The notes beneath the pieces were generated by a model, which was not told the DNA's origin, did not search any database, and was given only the letters and a program-made list of their open reading frames with translations. The position numbers were made by a program, and so were the translations under genes. 64,000 bases of DNA from JBAXSK01 sp044358815. GTDB taxonomy: Bacteria > Cyanobacteriota > Cyanobacteriia > Pseudanabaenales > Pseudanabaenaceae. This document shows positions 53,807 to 62,938 of this stretch, in pieces; position 1 is the first letter of the stretch, and each line of letters opens with the position of its first letter. Location: positions 8,438-72,437 of the forward strand of contig JBIKNH010000001.1 of NCBI GenBank assembly GCA_044358815.1, given 5' to 3'.

Positions 53807-54199
53807 CTAAGTTCCTTCCAAACTAGCAAGCTTGATCCGAAATAGTTTTGAGTAAAACACTTGGGGAAAATCTGTTATGCCTTTGCTCTGAATGCCATTG
53901 ACCACCTCAATCAGGTAGCTCACAAATTCAGAGTTTTCCATCGTGATCTCATAGTTCATGTCATCTTCGCCACTGAACATCACCCGACATAGGGTCAAGT
54001 CAGAGGGTAAGTTAGCCACACGCCACACCGCCTGATAGGAGACTGGGGTACTGCCTTCAATGGCTCTTTCTCCAGTGAGTTCCCCTTGCTTATATAAGGA
54101 TATAGCGTAGGGCAAGATTTGGCGGCGGTTGGGTTCTCGGTAGTAGGGCATGTAAATTGCCACTTCTTGGGGAGGAGCCGCTTTGAGTTCTATAGGCAT
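53807..54199 (-). CDS. Conserved hypothetical protein, 130 residues
   Basis: Not recognised with certainty. The 130-residue soluble protein begins MPIELKAAPPQEVAIYMPYY and has a mixed alpha/beta pattern with several aromatic residues, a central SYQAVWRVANLP strand, and a VSYLIEVVNGI helix. There is no signal peptide or metal motif. The composition suits a real cyanobacterial housekeeping protein. It follows the CHAT gene by about 140 bases on the same strand. Confidence 0.55.
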   Translation of the reverse strand: MPIELKAAPPQEVAIYMPYYREPNRRQILPYAISLYKQGELTGERAIEGSTPVSYQAVWRVANLPSDLTLCRVMFSGEDDMNYEITMENSEFVSYLIEVVNGIQSKGITDFPQVFYSKLFRIKLASLEGT

Positions 54200-54341
54200 A
54201 AAAACTTCTGGTCAATAGCTATAAGCCATGATAGATGGGCTGGTTTCGGTTAGATGCTATCATTGACCGCTACTTAGAGCAAATCTTTAAGGCAAATCTA
54301 TCTTCCTCGGCGCTTGAGTTGGGTTTCAAGTTAGCTTTCCG

Positions 54342-57275
54342 TTAGGAGCCATTGCCAATCAAGATAAAGGCTGCCCAATAGTAGGGATGGTTTTGGAGGG
54401 TTAAAATGCCTTTACTATTTCTTCTGCGGATCATTTGGATTTGAGCTTGGCGTAGGGATTCAGCACTGCGGAATTGATTGCGGTTCAGTTGCTGGTAAAA
54501 ATCCTGCATTAGCTCGCTGGTTTTTTGATCATTGATCTCCCATAGAGTCGCCACCACTGAGCGCACCTTGGCTTTTTGCAGTTGATAACCAAACCCAATA
54601 ATTTCAATGCCGCTGCTGAGTTCCCCCCCTAAGGCAGTTTGACAAGCACTAAATACCATCAAATCTACTTGGGGCAGTTGCCAGTTTTTGACTTCGTTTA
54701 AGCTGATAAATTCATTATTGTTGAGCAAAATAAATGACTCAGCCGGAGACTGACTCACCAGTTTGGCATGGGTTGCCAGATGAATCAGGTTATAGGGCTG
54801 TAGGGCTTGGTTACTCAGTTTGGCGCGGTTGAAGTCATTCCCCGTCAAAGCAGTGGTCTGGGGTAATGCCTGTTGGACAGTCTGGATTTCCTGATTGACA
54901 GCGGGTAATGCCCCAAATTGAAATCCCCGCGCTCCAATGTTAATGCGACTGTTATCGTCAGTAAACCCAGCAACCAAAGCCCGAGGCGCTCGTGTGGGTC
55001 GTGGGGATATGTCCATCAAATTGAGCGCCGTCAGATAATTGATGCGATATTTTTCTGTCAGCCAATGCTGTCCGTCATACAGGGCACTTAAGGGGATATA
55101 ACGCATTTGTCCATCGGGGGCATAGAGGAGGTTTTGCACCTGTGCCTGGGTCAAATCTGCTGTAATGGGGGCAATGAGCCATTGATATAATTTGCGTCCG
55201 CTCTGTCTGACATCCCACGAAGTATAGTCAAGGAGATCCGCACGAAAATCTTGGATCAATTTCTCGAAGTCTTGACGCTTGACTGGGACAGTGCGCCGCA
55301 CCGGAGGCTGATTAGGGAAGAAAACCAATAGTTCCAACCGATCTTCCAGCACTAGGGGATAAAACAACGCAGTGGGTTCCCTCAGTTTCTGTAACCGTTC
55401 CTGAATATGGCGATAGGCGGGTAGGCTCAAATTCATGGCTGATCCATGATCTTTTAATTCCTTGAGCCATTGTGCAATTTGTGGTTGCTGTAGGAATTGC
55501 GCCACTGTCCAAAACGGCTCTGTCATAGCGGCGAATCTTGGTAGCTCTTGAATATAGGCTGTTATAATTGCTTGCTCCTGTGGCAGCAGCGGCACACCCA
55601 GTGCAGTACGCTCGTTCCCCGTAGCCTCTTGAAAAAAGTCCTGTAATTCCTGCACCCGCAGCAAATCTAAAACCTCTAAAGCCTCCACATTGCGGTCCTG
55701 TTGTAGCAGCAGATCCGCTAACACACGATATTTAGAAGATACGGTAGTTAAATAGCGTTGACGATCTTCGTCACTTAAACTACTCAAGTCCTGTCGGATC
55801 GACTCAGTTAAATTAATTGACTGTTTATAGAAAGCAATTGCCAACAATGGATCTGTCTTCCTATGTAGTTTGGCGATGGTTTCCCACATGTCAGCTTGAC
55901 GAATCGGGTCAACCCTGCCCTGGCGTAGTGCCATTGCCTTGGCATACCAGCGATGGGCGATCAGAGGCATTCCCGTTTGTAAATAAATCTCTCCAATTTT
56001 GGCGCGAGTTAGGGATTCAGATATTTGGTCATTGAGAGACAGGTTGATTACTAAAGCCTGATCCAGAACTGCTCGTGCCTTGGGGTACTGTTGCGTATCG
56101 AAGTAGAGGAAGCCCACGGTCCGCAGAGATGTGGCTTCTCCCCGCCGGTCACCATTTTGGCGCTTGATTGCTAGAGATTCTTGGAGCACCTCCAGCGCTT
56201 GGTCATATTTTCTTGACCGCAGATACACGGTCCCCAAATTATTTAAAGCCAGAGATTCAGTCCGTGAGTTCCCCATCTGACGAGCATCTGCTAGGGCACG
56301 TCGATACATAGCAGCCGATTGTTCAAATTGCCCCAGATGACGATACAACACCCCCTGATTGAGCCACACCGCAGCCAGATGAGGCTTGGACTGAATTTCA
56401 CTGAAAATATCCGCCGCTTGCTGATATAGACGGAGTGCCTCAGCATACCGCCCCAAGAGGCGATAGTTTAAAGCCAAATTCATTGACGCGATCCCTTGGC
56501 GATAACGATTCTGGTGTTGTTTTGCTAGGGTCAGATTAGTTTGGTAGTACTGCTCAGCGTCACCATAGTTCCCCACGTCTTGGCTCAAGTGACCTAAACC
56601 ATTTTGTCCATCCGCAACCAGGGTCCATTCCTCTGCAACCGTTCCTATCTGGATAACCTGGGTAAACTTCTCTCTAGCATCCCTGAGCTTACCCAGGAGC
56701 CGATCAATTTCAGCCATGCCAAATAGGATTCTGCCCTGTAATATATCCCCGCGTCTCCCCCATTCCTGATGCAAACTTACTAAGCGTTGTGCTTCGGCAT
56801 AGTGACTCTGAGCTAGAGGTAAATTATTTTGTGAACGATGGTTGTCACCCAAAGCATTCAGGGCACTAGCTAACAACCAAGGATCTTGATGCTCTGTACC
56901 TAAATTCTGAGCTTTGTCATAAAATTGCCGCCCTAAATCATATTTACCAAACTGTGTCTGCACCTCACCACTGAGTAAGTAAACTCCACCCAAAGTTCGG
57001 ACGCTGTCAGGGGACACCGAACGGTTCGCCTTACCCAGTCTGACCTGCTCTTCTAGGGGGACAATTATCTTCTCTAAGATCACCCATGCCCGACTAAACT
57101 CCCCACGTTTAACTAAATCGTGACTTTGGCTCACCATTGCCCCCAGATCAGCCGCCAGATCAGAAGTGGGTAGTGGTTGATTCCCCTGCGCTACCGATGC
57201 TTTCTCAGGGACTGCCACCGCAGAGGACGGCATGATCAGCCCCATCACCAAGACCAAGAACAGTATAATCGGCAT
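54342..57275 (-). CDS. Exported TPR-CHAT protease-like protein
   Basis: A 977-residue protein with a signal peptide (hydrophobic run IILFLVLVMGLIMPSSAVAV, about 3-22), at least ten TPR repeats over about 70-480 (repeated LALNLAL, LGRYAEALRLYQQA and ALNNLGTVY motifs), a helical spacer, and a CHAT (caspase-HetF-associated) domain at about 680-975. The dyad is intact: H836 in NLIHLATHAK and C878 in VFSACQTAL. CHAT-TPR proteins include caspase-like separase-fold proteases, some in gasdermin or Craspase defence systems, while HetF is a developmental regulator. Export suggests that this one acts in the periplasm. Its substrate is unknown; no gasdermin-like gene is adjacent. Confidence 0.9.
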   Translation of the reverse strand: MPIILFLVLVMGLIMPSSAVAVPEKASVAQGNQPLPTSDLAADLGAMVSQSHDLVKRGEFSRAWVILEKIIVPLEEQVRLGKANRSVSPDSVRTLGGVYLLSGEVQTQFGKYDLGRQFYDKAQNLGTEHQDPWLLASALNALGDNHRSQNNLPLAQSHYAEAQRLVSLHQEWGRRGDILQGRILFGMAEIDRLLGKLRDAREKFTQVIQIGTVAEEWTLVADGQNGLGHLSQDVGNYGDAEQYYQTNLTLAKQHQNRYRQGIASMNLALNYRLLGRYAEALRLYQQAADIFSEIQSKPHLAAVWLNQGVLYRHLGQFEQSAAMYRRALADARQMGNSRTESLALNNLGTVYLRSRKYDQALEVLQESLAIKRQNGDRRGEATSLRTVGFLYFDTQQYPKARAVLDQALVINLSLNDQISESLTRAKIGEIYLQTGMPLIAHRWYAKAMALRQGRVDPIRQADMWETIAKLHRKTDPLLAIAFYKQSINLTESIRQDLSSLSDEDRQRYLTTVSSKYRVLADLLLQQDRNVEALEVLDLLRVQELQDFFQEATGNERTALGVPLLPQEQAIITAYIQELPRFAAMTEPFWTVAQFLQQPQIAQWLKELKDHGSAMNLSLPAYRHIQERLQKLREPTALFYPLVLEDRLELLVFFPNQPPVRRTVPVKRQDFEKLIQDFRADLLDYTSWDVRQSGRKLYQWLIAPITADLTQAQVQNLLYAPDGQMRYIPLSALYDGQHWLTEKYRINYLTALNLMDISPRPTRAPRALVAGFTDDNSRINIGARGFQFGALPAVNQEIQTVQQALPQTTALTGNDFNRAKLSNQALQPYNLIHLATHAKLVSQSPAESFILLNNNEFISLNEVKNWQLPQVDLMVFSACQTALGGELSSGIEIIGFGYQLQKAKVRSVVATLWEINDQKTSELMQDFYQQLNRNQFRSAESLRQAQIQMIRRRNSKGILTLQNHPYYWAAFILIGNGS

Positions 57276-57540
57276 ATATCTGGGTCAAACAGTTATCTAA
57301 GAAAGTTATCTGACTGGATTCTGCTGTAAGTATTTCGCTCTCTGTTGCGCTCGAATACAATCGAATATTTTTTGCAAATATTTTCTCGAACACATTCGCT
57401 CTAGATCATGTTATCTAAATAATTTTTTTGGAATATTACAGTTTTTTAATAAAAATTGTCCCATTACATCAGAATATGATAGTTTCATATCGCTGATGAG
57501 TGATCCATATCACTCCAAATGATGCAAGCTTTACAAAAAA
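57276..57540. other. Spacer upstream of the CHAT gene
   Basis: AT-rich, with no gene. It separates the divergent CHAT gene and the small gene at 57726. CHAT promoter presumed here. Confidence 0.4.
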
Positions 57541-57569
57541 TTGACCAAAGGTTCTGCTAGAGTCAGAAT
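57541..57569 (+). promoter_or_regulatory. Candidate sigma-70 promoter of the small gene at 57726
   Basis: TTGACC (57541-57546), a 17-base spacer and CAGAAT (57564-57569). A start near 57576 would leave a leader of about 150 bases. Confidence 0.45.
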
Positions 57570-57576
57570 AAGAGTT

Positions 57577-57725
57577 GAGGCTGTGTCATTGGCTCTATCG
57601 TTGTTTCGGGACGCGAGCTAAGCAAACGGGGCACACCCCAGCACTGAGTTACCTCTTCTTGGTCATTTCTTCGCGATTAGGCTCTGGAGTCTGATTGTTA
57701 TCTCCTACACTTTCCTGTCTACGTT
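57577..57725 (+). ncRNA. Possible structured 5' leader
   Basis: A G/C-richer stretch than its surroundings. It includes GGGGCACACCCC (about 57629-57640), a perfect small hairpin, and partly complementary CGTTGTTTCG / AGCAAACG segments that could form a stem or pseudoknot around it. It matches no riboswitch I can name. The evidence is fold by eye only. Confidence 0.3.
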
Positions 57726-57947
57726 GTGAATTCAAGAGGCAAACCTGTGACTATCAATCAAGAAACCACAATCAATCAGCAAAATAGTGAACTTAGCGAA
57801 TATGTCGCCCATCTTCAGTTGCACATGGCTTTACAGGCACGTAATTTGGTCCCTGCCCTGAGTAATGGTCGTCATATTGCTGATAGCCGTAGTCAATTGC
57901 TGCATCAAACCCAAGCAGAGTTTGAAAAGCTGGTTTCTCGCTTGTAA
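57726..57947 (+). CDS. Small hypothetical protein, 73 residues
   Basis: Not recognised. The N-terminal 20 residues are Asn/Gln/Thr-rich, and the rest is a likely amphipathic helix pair (EYVAHLQLHMALQARNLVPAL, then SQLLHQTQAEFEKLVSRL). The start could be GTG 57726 or GTG 57747, neither with a strong ribosome site. The promoter-like boxes and long leader upstream and hairpins downstream suggest that it is expressed as a single short transcript. Confidence 0.5.
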   Translation: MNSRGKPVTINQETTINQQNSELSEYVAHLQLHMALQARNLVPALSNGRHIADSRSQLLHQTQAEFEKLVSRL

Positions 57948-57980
57948 GTTCTGTGTAGGGTAAATCTTTAGAATCGGCTC

Positions 57981-57997
57981 TAGAACATACGGTTCTA
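57981..57997 (+). terminator. Weak hairpin after the small gene
   Basis: TAGAAC-ATACG-GTTCTA, then AATGGCTTTTTCT. The stem is only six pairs long, so it may be partial. Confidence 0.4.
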
Positions 57998-58071
57998 AAT
58001 GGCTTTTTCTCTAAACATTTTTTGCCGCAGAAGTATTTAATGAGTAAACAAAACCTAACAGGAGACTGGAT

Positions 58072-58110
58072 ATGAACCTTAAGGAAAATATCATAGCTCC
58101 AGTGGATTAG
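58072..58110 (+). CDS. Candidate 12-residue micro-ORF
   Basis: ATG 58072 has an ideal ribosome site (AGGAGA at 58060-58065, 6 bases away) and reads MNLKENIIAPVD to a TAG stop. A strong terminator follows 10 bases later. Nothing is recognised; it may be a leader peptide-like or decayed gene. It is too short to support by composition. Confidence 0.3.
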   Translation: MNLKENIIAPVD

Positions 58111-58120
58111 GTAGTAGTGG

Positions 58121-58159
58121 AATTAGGGCACGTTTTTGTTGACGTGCCCTAATTTTTCT
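58121..58159 (+). terminator. Strong terminator on the plus strand
   Basis: The perfect 13-base stem AATTAGGGCACGT / ACGTGCCCTAATT (58121-58133 and 58142-58154) is followed by TTTCTG and T residues. It is oriented to end plus-strand transcripts converging on the DAHP synthase gene. Confidence 0.9.
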
Positions 58160-58173
58160 GATTCTAATTCGCC

Positions 58174-59280
58174 TTAATTCCCATCCTCAAATCTACCGGC
58201 TTTCACCGCAGCAGCCAGAGAACGCAACAACTCCGCTGTAGTCTCAAAATCAACACAGCCATCAGTAATACTCTGACCGTAAACCAGTTGCAAACTAATT
58301 TTCTCAGTGTCTTTATCCTTCGGTAAATTCTGTTTGCCTGCCACTAAATGACTTTCCAGCATCACACCCACTAGGTATTCAGAACCCTCGCGAATCTGTT
58401 CGCAAATATTTGCCATCACCTTCGGCTGATTCTTATAGTCCTGACCGCTGTTGTCATGGCTACAGTCCACCATCATATAGGGCAACACATGACGGGCTTG
58501 CAGACGATGGGCAAACTGCTCAATGTGATTCTTATCGTAATTTGGTCCAGACTTGCCACCGCGCAAAACTAAGTGACCATCCAGATTCCCCGTTGTTGTC
58601 ACCACACTCACAATGCCCTCATTGTTTACCCCTAGAAAACGGTGGGGCTGCCGTGCCGACAACATGGCATTAATCGCCACATCAATACTGCCATCAGTAC
58701 CATTTTTGAATCCCACAGGCATCGACAAACCCGAAGACATTTCACGGTGAGTTTGGCTTTCGGTGGTCCGTGCGCCGATCGCCGTCCATGAAATCAGATC
58801 CGCTAAATATTGGGGCACAATGGGATCAAGTAATTCCGTAGCAGCAGGTAAGCCCAGCTTAGCAATCTCTAGCAAAATGCCCCTAGCTAAGCGCAAACCG
58901 TAATTAATATCAAAAGTGCCATTGAGATGGGGGTCATTAATTAACCCTTTCCAGCCCACCGTAGTGCGGGGTTTTTCAAAATAAACGCGCATGACTATTT
59001 CTAAATCATGGCTGAGTTCTTGGCGCAGATGAGCTAACTTAGTCGCATATTCCTTGGCAGCACTAACGTCATGGATGGAGCAAGGACCCACCACCACTAA
59101 CAAACGGCGATCCTGTCCATTGAGAATTTGCCGAATATTTTCCCGTGCATTGGCAATGCTCTGGGCTACTTCAGGGGTAACCGGCAGAGCCGACTTGACT
59201 TCATTAGGAGTAGATAGGGGCAAGGTTTCAACTACGTGGAGATCACTAAGTTTGGCGGAAGTACTGATTTGACTATTCAT
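58174..59280 (-). CDS. aroG: 3-deoxy-7-phosphoheptulonate synthase (class I, AroG-type)
   Basis: Condenses phosphoenolpyruvate with erythrose 4-phosphate, the first step of the shikimate pathway. The 368 residues match class I DAHP synthases: VVVGPCSIHD, FEKPRTTVGWKGLINDP, GARTTESQTHRE (GARTxESQ), KNGTDGSI and VDCSHDNSGQD. Isoform (tyrosine- or phenylalanine-sensitive) cannot be told. It is monocistronic, with convergent neighbour transcripts ended by the terminator at 58121. The symbol aroG is used in the general sense. Confidence 0.95.
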   Translation of the reverse strand: MNSQISTSAKLSDLHVVETLPLSTPNEVKSALPVTPEVAQSIANARENIRQILNGQDRRLLVVVGPCSIHDVSAAKEYATKLAHLRQELSHDLEIVMRVYFEKPRTTVGWKGLINDPHLNGTFDINYGLRLARGILLEIAKLGLPAATELLDPIVPQYLADLISWTAIGARTTESQTHREMSSGLSMPVGFKNGTDGSIDVAINAMLSARQPHRFLGVNNEGIVSVVTTTGNLDGHLVLRGGKSGPNYDKNHIEQFAHRLQARHVLPYMMVDCSHDNSGQDYKNQPKVMANICEQIREGSEYLVGVMLESHLVAGKQNLPKDKDTEKISLQLVYGQSITDGCVDFETTAELLRSLAAAVKAGRFEDGN

Positions 59281-59761
59281 TAGAGTTAAAAGATGAGTAG
59301 ATAAGAAATCGCTCAGACAAATTAAGACAACTTAAGACAACAAAAGAGTCCTAACCCATAGGCTCTATTCACAATTTTAGGCGAAGAAACTAGGATTATG
59401 GGTCCAACTATGACCCAACTTAATCAAAATATGTCCTAGTGAAGTCCTGGTTATGGCGTTTGTGTGTCAGGGGGCGTAAGTCTTGAAAAATATCCTCTAG
59501 GCTTCACATTTACCTCGATATATTTTATTGATTAATCATTTTAGCGAGCAATTTATTACGACTAATTGGTATTAAACCCGAAAATCAGTCCCCATTTATC
59601 TGATCAGATTTCTCGAATAAAATTCCCTTAATAAAATCTCCTTAATAAAATAATAGAAAAATACAGAAAAACAAAGATCCCCGACTTCCAAAGAACGTCG
59701 AGGACCCATTGTAGATTTAACTTGACTTGAGATCAGATTCAGAAATAGTGAAAGATTCAGA
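59281..59761. other. Spacer upstream of the DAHP synthase gene
   Basis: About 480 bases, AT-rich, with iterated CCTTAATAAAAT motifs at 59627-59651. It holds the terminator listed at 59678-59704 and the presumed DAHP synthase promoter. No gene is seen. Confidence 0.5.
59672..59704 (-). terminator. Terminator of the gene at 59762
   Basis: On the minus strand TCCTCGAC-(11)-GTCGGGGA is followed by TCTTTGTTTTT, with stem arms at 59697-59704 and 59678-59685 and one mismatch. It lies about 60 bases after the stop. Confidence 0.7.
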
Positions 59762-60076
59762 TTATTTCTCGGACTCAGGACGAGGCTTAATTTGTTCGGC
59801 TTCAGGGCAGTCGTCAGAAACTAAAATTTCACTCGATGACACATTACCTTTAGGTACAGATGAAAGTCTTTGAGTTACCGCACCAATACTCTCTAAACGC
59901 ACCATCTCCTCCCAAGAACACACCTCATCCTCATCCTCGGTTTCGTAACGAATTGTAACTACGTCACCTTCAATGTCGAGAATTTTTGCCCGTTCCAGCC
60001 AGCGACCTTGGTCTCTCAGATAAATCCACACATCGCTCTTGGCTTCACATAGTTGGTAAATCTTGCGATGGAGCAT
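59762..60076 (-). CDS. Conserved cyanobacterial protein (probably DUF6679)
   Basis: A 104-residue soluble protein. The conserved core KIYQLCEAKSDVWIYLRDQG, then LERAKILDIEGDVVTIRYET and EDEDEVCSWEEMVRLESIGAV, is typical of a small protein I recall as widespread in cyanobacteria and labelled DUF6679. It has an SH3-like strand pattern, possibly a nucleic-acid or protein binding fold. Function is not known. The tail LVSDDCPEAEQ is also part of the family pattern. It is divergent from the exosortase gene. Confidence 0.68.
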   Translation of the reverse strand: MLHRKIYQLCEAKSDVWIYLRDQGRWLERAKILDIEGDVVTIRYETEDEDEVCSWEEMVRLESIGAVTQRLSSVPKGNVSSSEILVSDDCPEAEQIKPRPESEK

Positions 60077-60320
60077 TCGCTTCGTTCCTCTGAGTCAGGG
60101 TTTAGTCTTTGGGGTCCATGAACACTTAGAATATAGCCCAGTCTACATGATACCCCTAAGCCTGATTATATCGTAATCCCTAGGACACGAAATGATTTTA
60201 TGCCGTTAATCTCTAATTATTAGTGTTTACTACTAGTTGCCGTATTAGTTAACGTCACTGAGTTGATGCGCTTCGATAAATAACCATTAAAATCATAAAG
60301 CTAAAGTCACTGAGCTAACT

Positions 60321-61325
60321 ATGGAACGTCTTATCTCCATTTTGCCTGAACCTTGGCGACCCCTGAGCCAACGCCTTGACCTGTGGCTAGGTGCGCTGCT
60401 GAGTTGTCTGATTGGCATTAACACGACCCTTGTGTGGCGCTTAAGTCAAAATAATGATGAAATTGCGATTCAAACCCTGAGTTGGTTGGTGGTGGGTTTG
60501 TTGATCTGGCGCAAACGGTGTGAAATTAAGTTTGCTACCAGTCCAGGGGCAATGGTCATCGGCGTACTTTGCCTGAGTTGGGTTTTCGTCAAAAGTACCA
60601 CAGTCACCCGCTATGAGGATATGTTGTTTATCCTTACGCCCCTCCTGTCACTGGTCGGGGTCATCCTGATTGGATGCGGGTTCAAGGGACTACGACCATT
60701 TTGGGGTGAGTTGCTGCTAGCTGGCACTTTGGGCATACCCACTGCCTTTGTCTCTGAGGCAATTGAGCGGGTGATTCCCATCAACATGTTAACGGCTAAA
60801 TTTGCCAATATGGTCCTGTGGTATGGTGGCTTACCCGTACAACAAGAAGGGGTTTTTATTGCGGTTAAAGGAGGGGTTGGGGTCATGGTGGCGCGGGGTT
60901 GTGCTGGCTTACCACCGATCTTCCTATTGTTGCGAATTACCTTGATGTTTGTGCTGGTATTTCCCGAAATGTGGCGCAGTCTCAAGATATTATTGCCTGT
61001 CGCTACATTTATCGCTTTCATGAGTAATTCAGTACGGGTAGCGTTGCTGGTCCTAGTGGCTAGCAACCAAACTGCCTTTGACTACTGGCACGATGGGGAA
61101 GGCTCCCAATGGTTTGCGGTGGTGATGGTGCTGGTGTTTTTACTGTTTTGCAATTGGCTTTTGGGCTGGGTAGAACAACAGGCAAGCTTAGAACCTTTAG
61201 AACCTAGTGTGGCAGACTACGCAGATTATGACGAGTTGGCAATGGAGGGCATGGAAGATCCGAATCCTACCGTTGCTACCAATCCATCACGTAATCCATT
61301 CTTTGAGGAGCAAGACATTGACTAG
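60321..61325 (+). CDS. Exosortase (cyanoexosortase A-type)
   Basis: An integral-membrane transpeptidase-like enzyme thought to cleave PEP-CTERM-type sorting signals at the envelope. The 334 residues have about eight helices. The catalytic set is visible as C194 (ARGCAGL), R239 (NSVRVALL) and H257 (YWHDGEGSQWF). The C-terminal 50 residues are acidic and soluble. The following gene overlaps its end, forming the usual two-gene exosortase module. The PFE-CTERM protein at 38858 is a possible substrate, though which signal this enzyme prefers is not shown here. Confidence 0.88.
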   Translation: MERLISILPEPWRPLSQRLDLWLGALLSCLIGINTTLVWRLSQNNDEIAIQTLSWLVVGLLIWRKRCEIKFATSPGAMVIGVLCLSWVFVKSTTVTRYEDMLFILTPLLSLVGVILIGCGFKGLRPFWGELLLAGTLGIPTAFVSEAIERVIPINMLTAKFANMVLWYGGLPVQQEGVFIAVKGGVGVMVARGCAGLPPIFLLLRITLMFVLVFPEMWRSLKILLPVATFIAFMSNSVRVALLVLVASNQTAFDYWHDGEGSQWFAVVMVLVFLLFCNWLLGWVEQQASLEPLEPSVADYADYDELAMEGMEDPNPTVATNPSRNPFFEEQDID

Positions 61326-62238
61326 CCCTGATTTTGACCCACTAACCTCAGAATCCTCAGCCCCAGAAACACCGATTACGATGGCGGATTCGTCTCCTAA
61401 GCTAACCCAAGATGATTTAATTCAGGATGATGCAATCCAAACTGATTCGAGGCAAGGGGCAACCATCACGGAAACGGTGGCTCAGCCGTCCATTCTGCTA
61501 GATGCTCAGGAGTATATCCCTGAAATTCCCCACCATAAAGGACGCTGGTTGATTGTCATTGCCTTTACTGGGATTAACTTGTTACTTTTAGTGCGGACAG
61601 TTTTTGATCCGAGTGTTGGTAAGCCGCTCCCTTTTCAGTTCCCTAAGAGTATTGATCTAGCCACTGCCACTCTGATTAAAGAAGAAGCTTTTACCGATGC
61701 TCCTAGCACACGCATGGCGAGTCAGGTCCGCTCCAATACTGCCCATCGTTATGTCTATCAAACTAGAGCATCAGGAAATAATCCTCAAAGAGAAGTCACC
61801 ATCGATGTACGTTATCTCATCCGTACCAGTGGTAATGTGCCGATTTTGAGTATGGACTATGGCAAAATTGGGCTAAAAGAAGATGACTTCCAAAAAGACC
61901 TGCGTTCTGTTCCTAATGTAGGATATTACACGTTTTTCCAGACTAGTGATCGGGCGTATCTCAGTGCTTGCATTAACCCCAGGGGCATTACCACTGTTAC
62001 CACAGAGCAGTTTGATGAAAATCTCAGTGCCTTTGCCATGAAACCCGAAATTTTAACCAGTTGGCTACTGGGGCAGACTGACATTAAAGATCGCCGCTGT
62101 CTGTGGACCCAAATTTCTACCCCAGTGGATGCCACAACATTACAAGATGCCCAAGCCCTAGAGCGCACCCGTGACCAACTAAAAACAGTTTGGCTAGATT
62201 GGGAGCGCTGGTGGCAAGGTAAATTCCCACGGGGTTAA
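61318..62238 (+). CDS. Exosortase system-associated protein
   Basis: Start TTG 61318 is chosen because GAGGAG lies 7 bases upstream, at the end of the exosortase gene, giving an 8-base overlap; earlier in-frame codons would run deep into that gene. The 306-residue product has an acidic, Ser/Thr-rich N-terminus, one membrane helix at about 75-97 (GRWLIVIAFTGINLLLLV), and a C-terminal domain outside (about 110-300). It belongs to the EpsI/cyanoexosortase-associated type by position and layout. The exact role is not known. It has no catalytic motif I can name. Confidence 0.75.
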   Translation: MTSPDFDPLTSESSAPETPITMADSSPKLTQDDLIQDDAIQTDSRQGATITETVAQPSILLDAQEYIPEIPHHKGRWLIVIAFTGINLLLLVRTVFDPSVGKPLPFQFPKSIDLATATLIKEEAFTDAPSTRMASQVRSNTAHRYVYQTRASGNNPQREVTIDVRYLIRTSGNVPILSMDYGKIGLKEDDFQKDLRSVPNVGYYTFFQTSDRAYLSACINPRGITTVTTEQFDENLSAFAMKPEILTSWLLGQTDIKDRRCLWTQISTPVDATTLQDAQALERTRDQLKTVWLDWERWWQGKFPRG

Positions 62239-62365
62239 CCCTGGTCTAGATTCTGATTAGATCCTTTTAGATACTTATTCCCAAACTTTTCCCATCCTGA
62301 CTTCGCCCTATCTAATTATGATTCAAGGGTAATAGCGCAATTATTCGGTTTAGTCGCAGTGCGAT

Positions 62366-62938
62366 CTAAGCGTGATCCCTTGGCTGTGTAGTATCTGCGG
62401 GTTGAGGAGCGCTAAAGTTAGACACTTGGGAACTGGTTAAACTGGCATAGGGCAATTTGGTCTGGTGAATTAATGCTTCAGCATTTTGGGCTAAAACATT
62501 GCGAGGGATAATTCCCGTAGCATCACCGACAATTTCTTTGTTTTGATTAAAAAATAAGAATCTCGGAATACCATCAACTTCATATTTAGTTACCTCTGGC
62601 AGCCATTTGTTATTGTCTACATTGAGCATGACTAAATTAAACTGCTGTCCATATTGTTTTTCGATGGCAAAGACATCGGGAGCCATTGCCTGACAGCTAG
62701 CACACCATTCCGCATAAAATTCGATAATTGTCGGCTTGCCATTATTCAGGGAAACCTCATAGGGAGTAGCAGCCGCAAGGGCAGTTTTCAGGGAAATGGT
62801 AGTGTTTTGGGTCCGAATCCCAATAAATAATGCCCCACTTAGAATAATCACAGCAATGGCAACCAAGAGATTCCGTAATCGCTGGGACGAACTATTAGGG
62901 GCAGGATGATTGAGATTGTCACTGGGATTAGTGGTCAT
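62366..62938 (-). CDS. txlA: Membrane-anchored thioredoxin-like protein, TxlA/HCF164 type
   Basis: A 190-residue protein with one N-terminal membrane helix (about 22-42) and a thioredoxin fold facing the lumen or periplasm. The active site is WCASC (C79, C82), with the cis-Pro in VDGIPRFLFF. Chloroplast HCF164 and cyanobacterial TxlA reduce targets needed for cytochrome b6f assembly. The WCxSC variant in place of WCGPC supports this subfamily. No ccdA gene is next to it. The C-terminal 30 residues are disordered. Confidence 0.85.
   Translation of the reverse strand: MTTNPSDNLNHPAPNSSSQRLRNLLVAIAVIILSGALFIGIRTQNTTISLKTALAAATPYEVSLNNGKPTIIEFYAEWCASCQAMAPDVFAIEKQYGQQFNLVMLNVDNNKWLPEVTKYEVDGIPRFLFFNQNKEIVGDATGIIPRNVLAQNAEALIHQTKLPYASLTSSQVSNFSAPQPADTTQPRDHA

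Noticed and set aside
53583..53810. Plus-strand open frame of 75 codons
   Set aside because: No ribosome site, no recognisable pattern, rich in Arg/Ser/His as in random frames, and not linked to neighbours.
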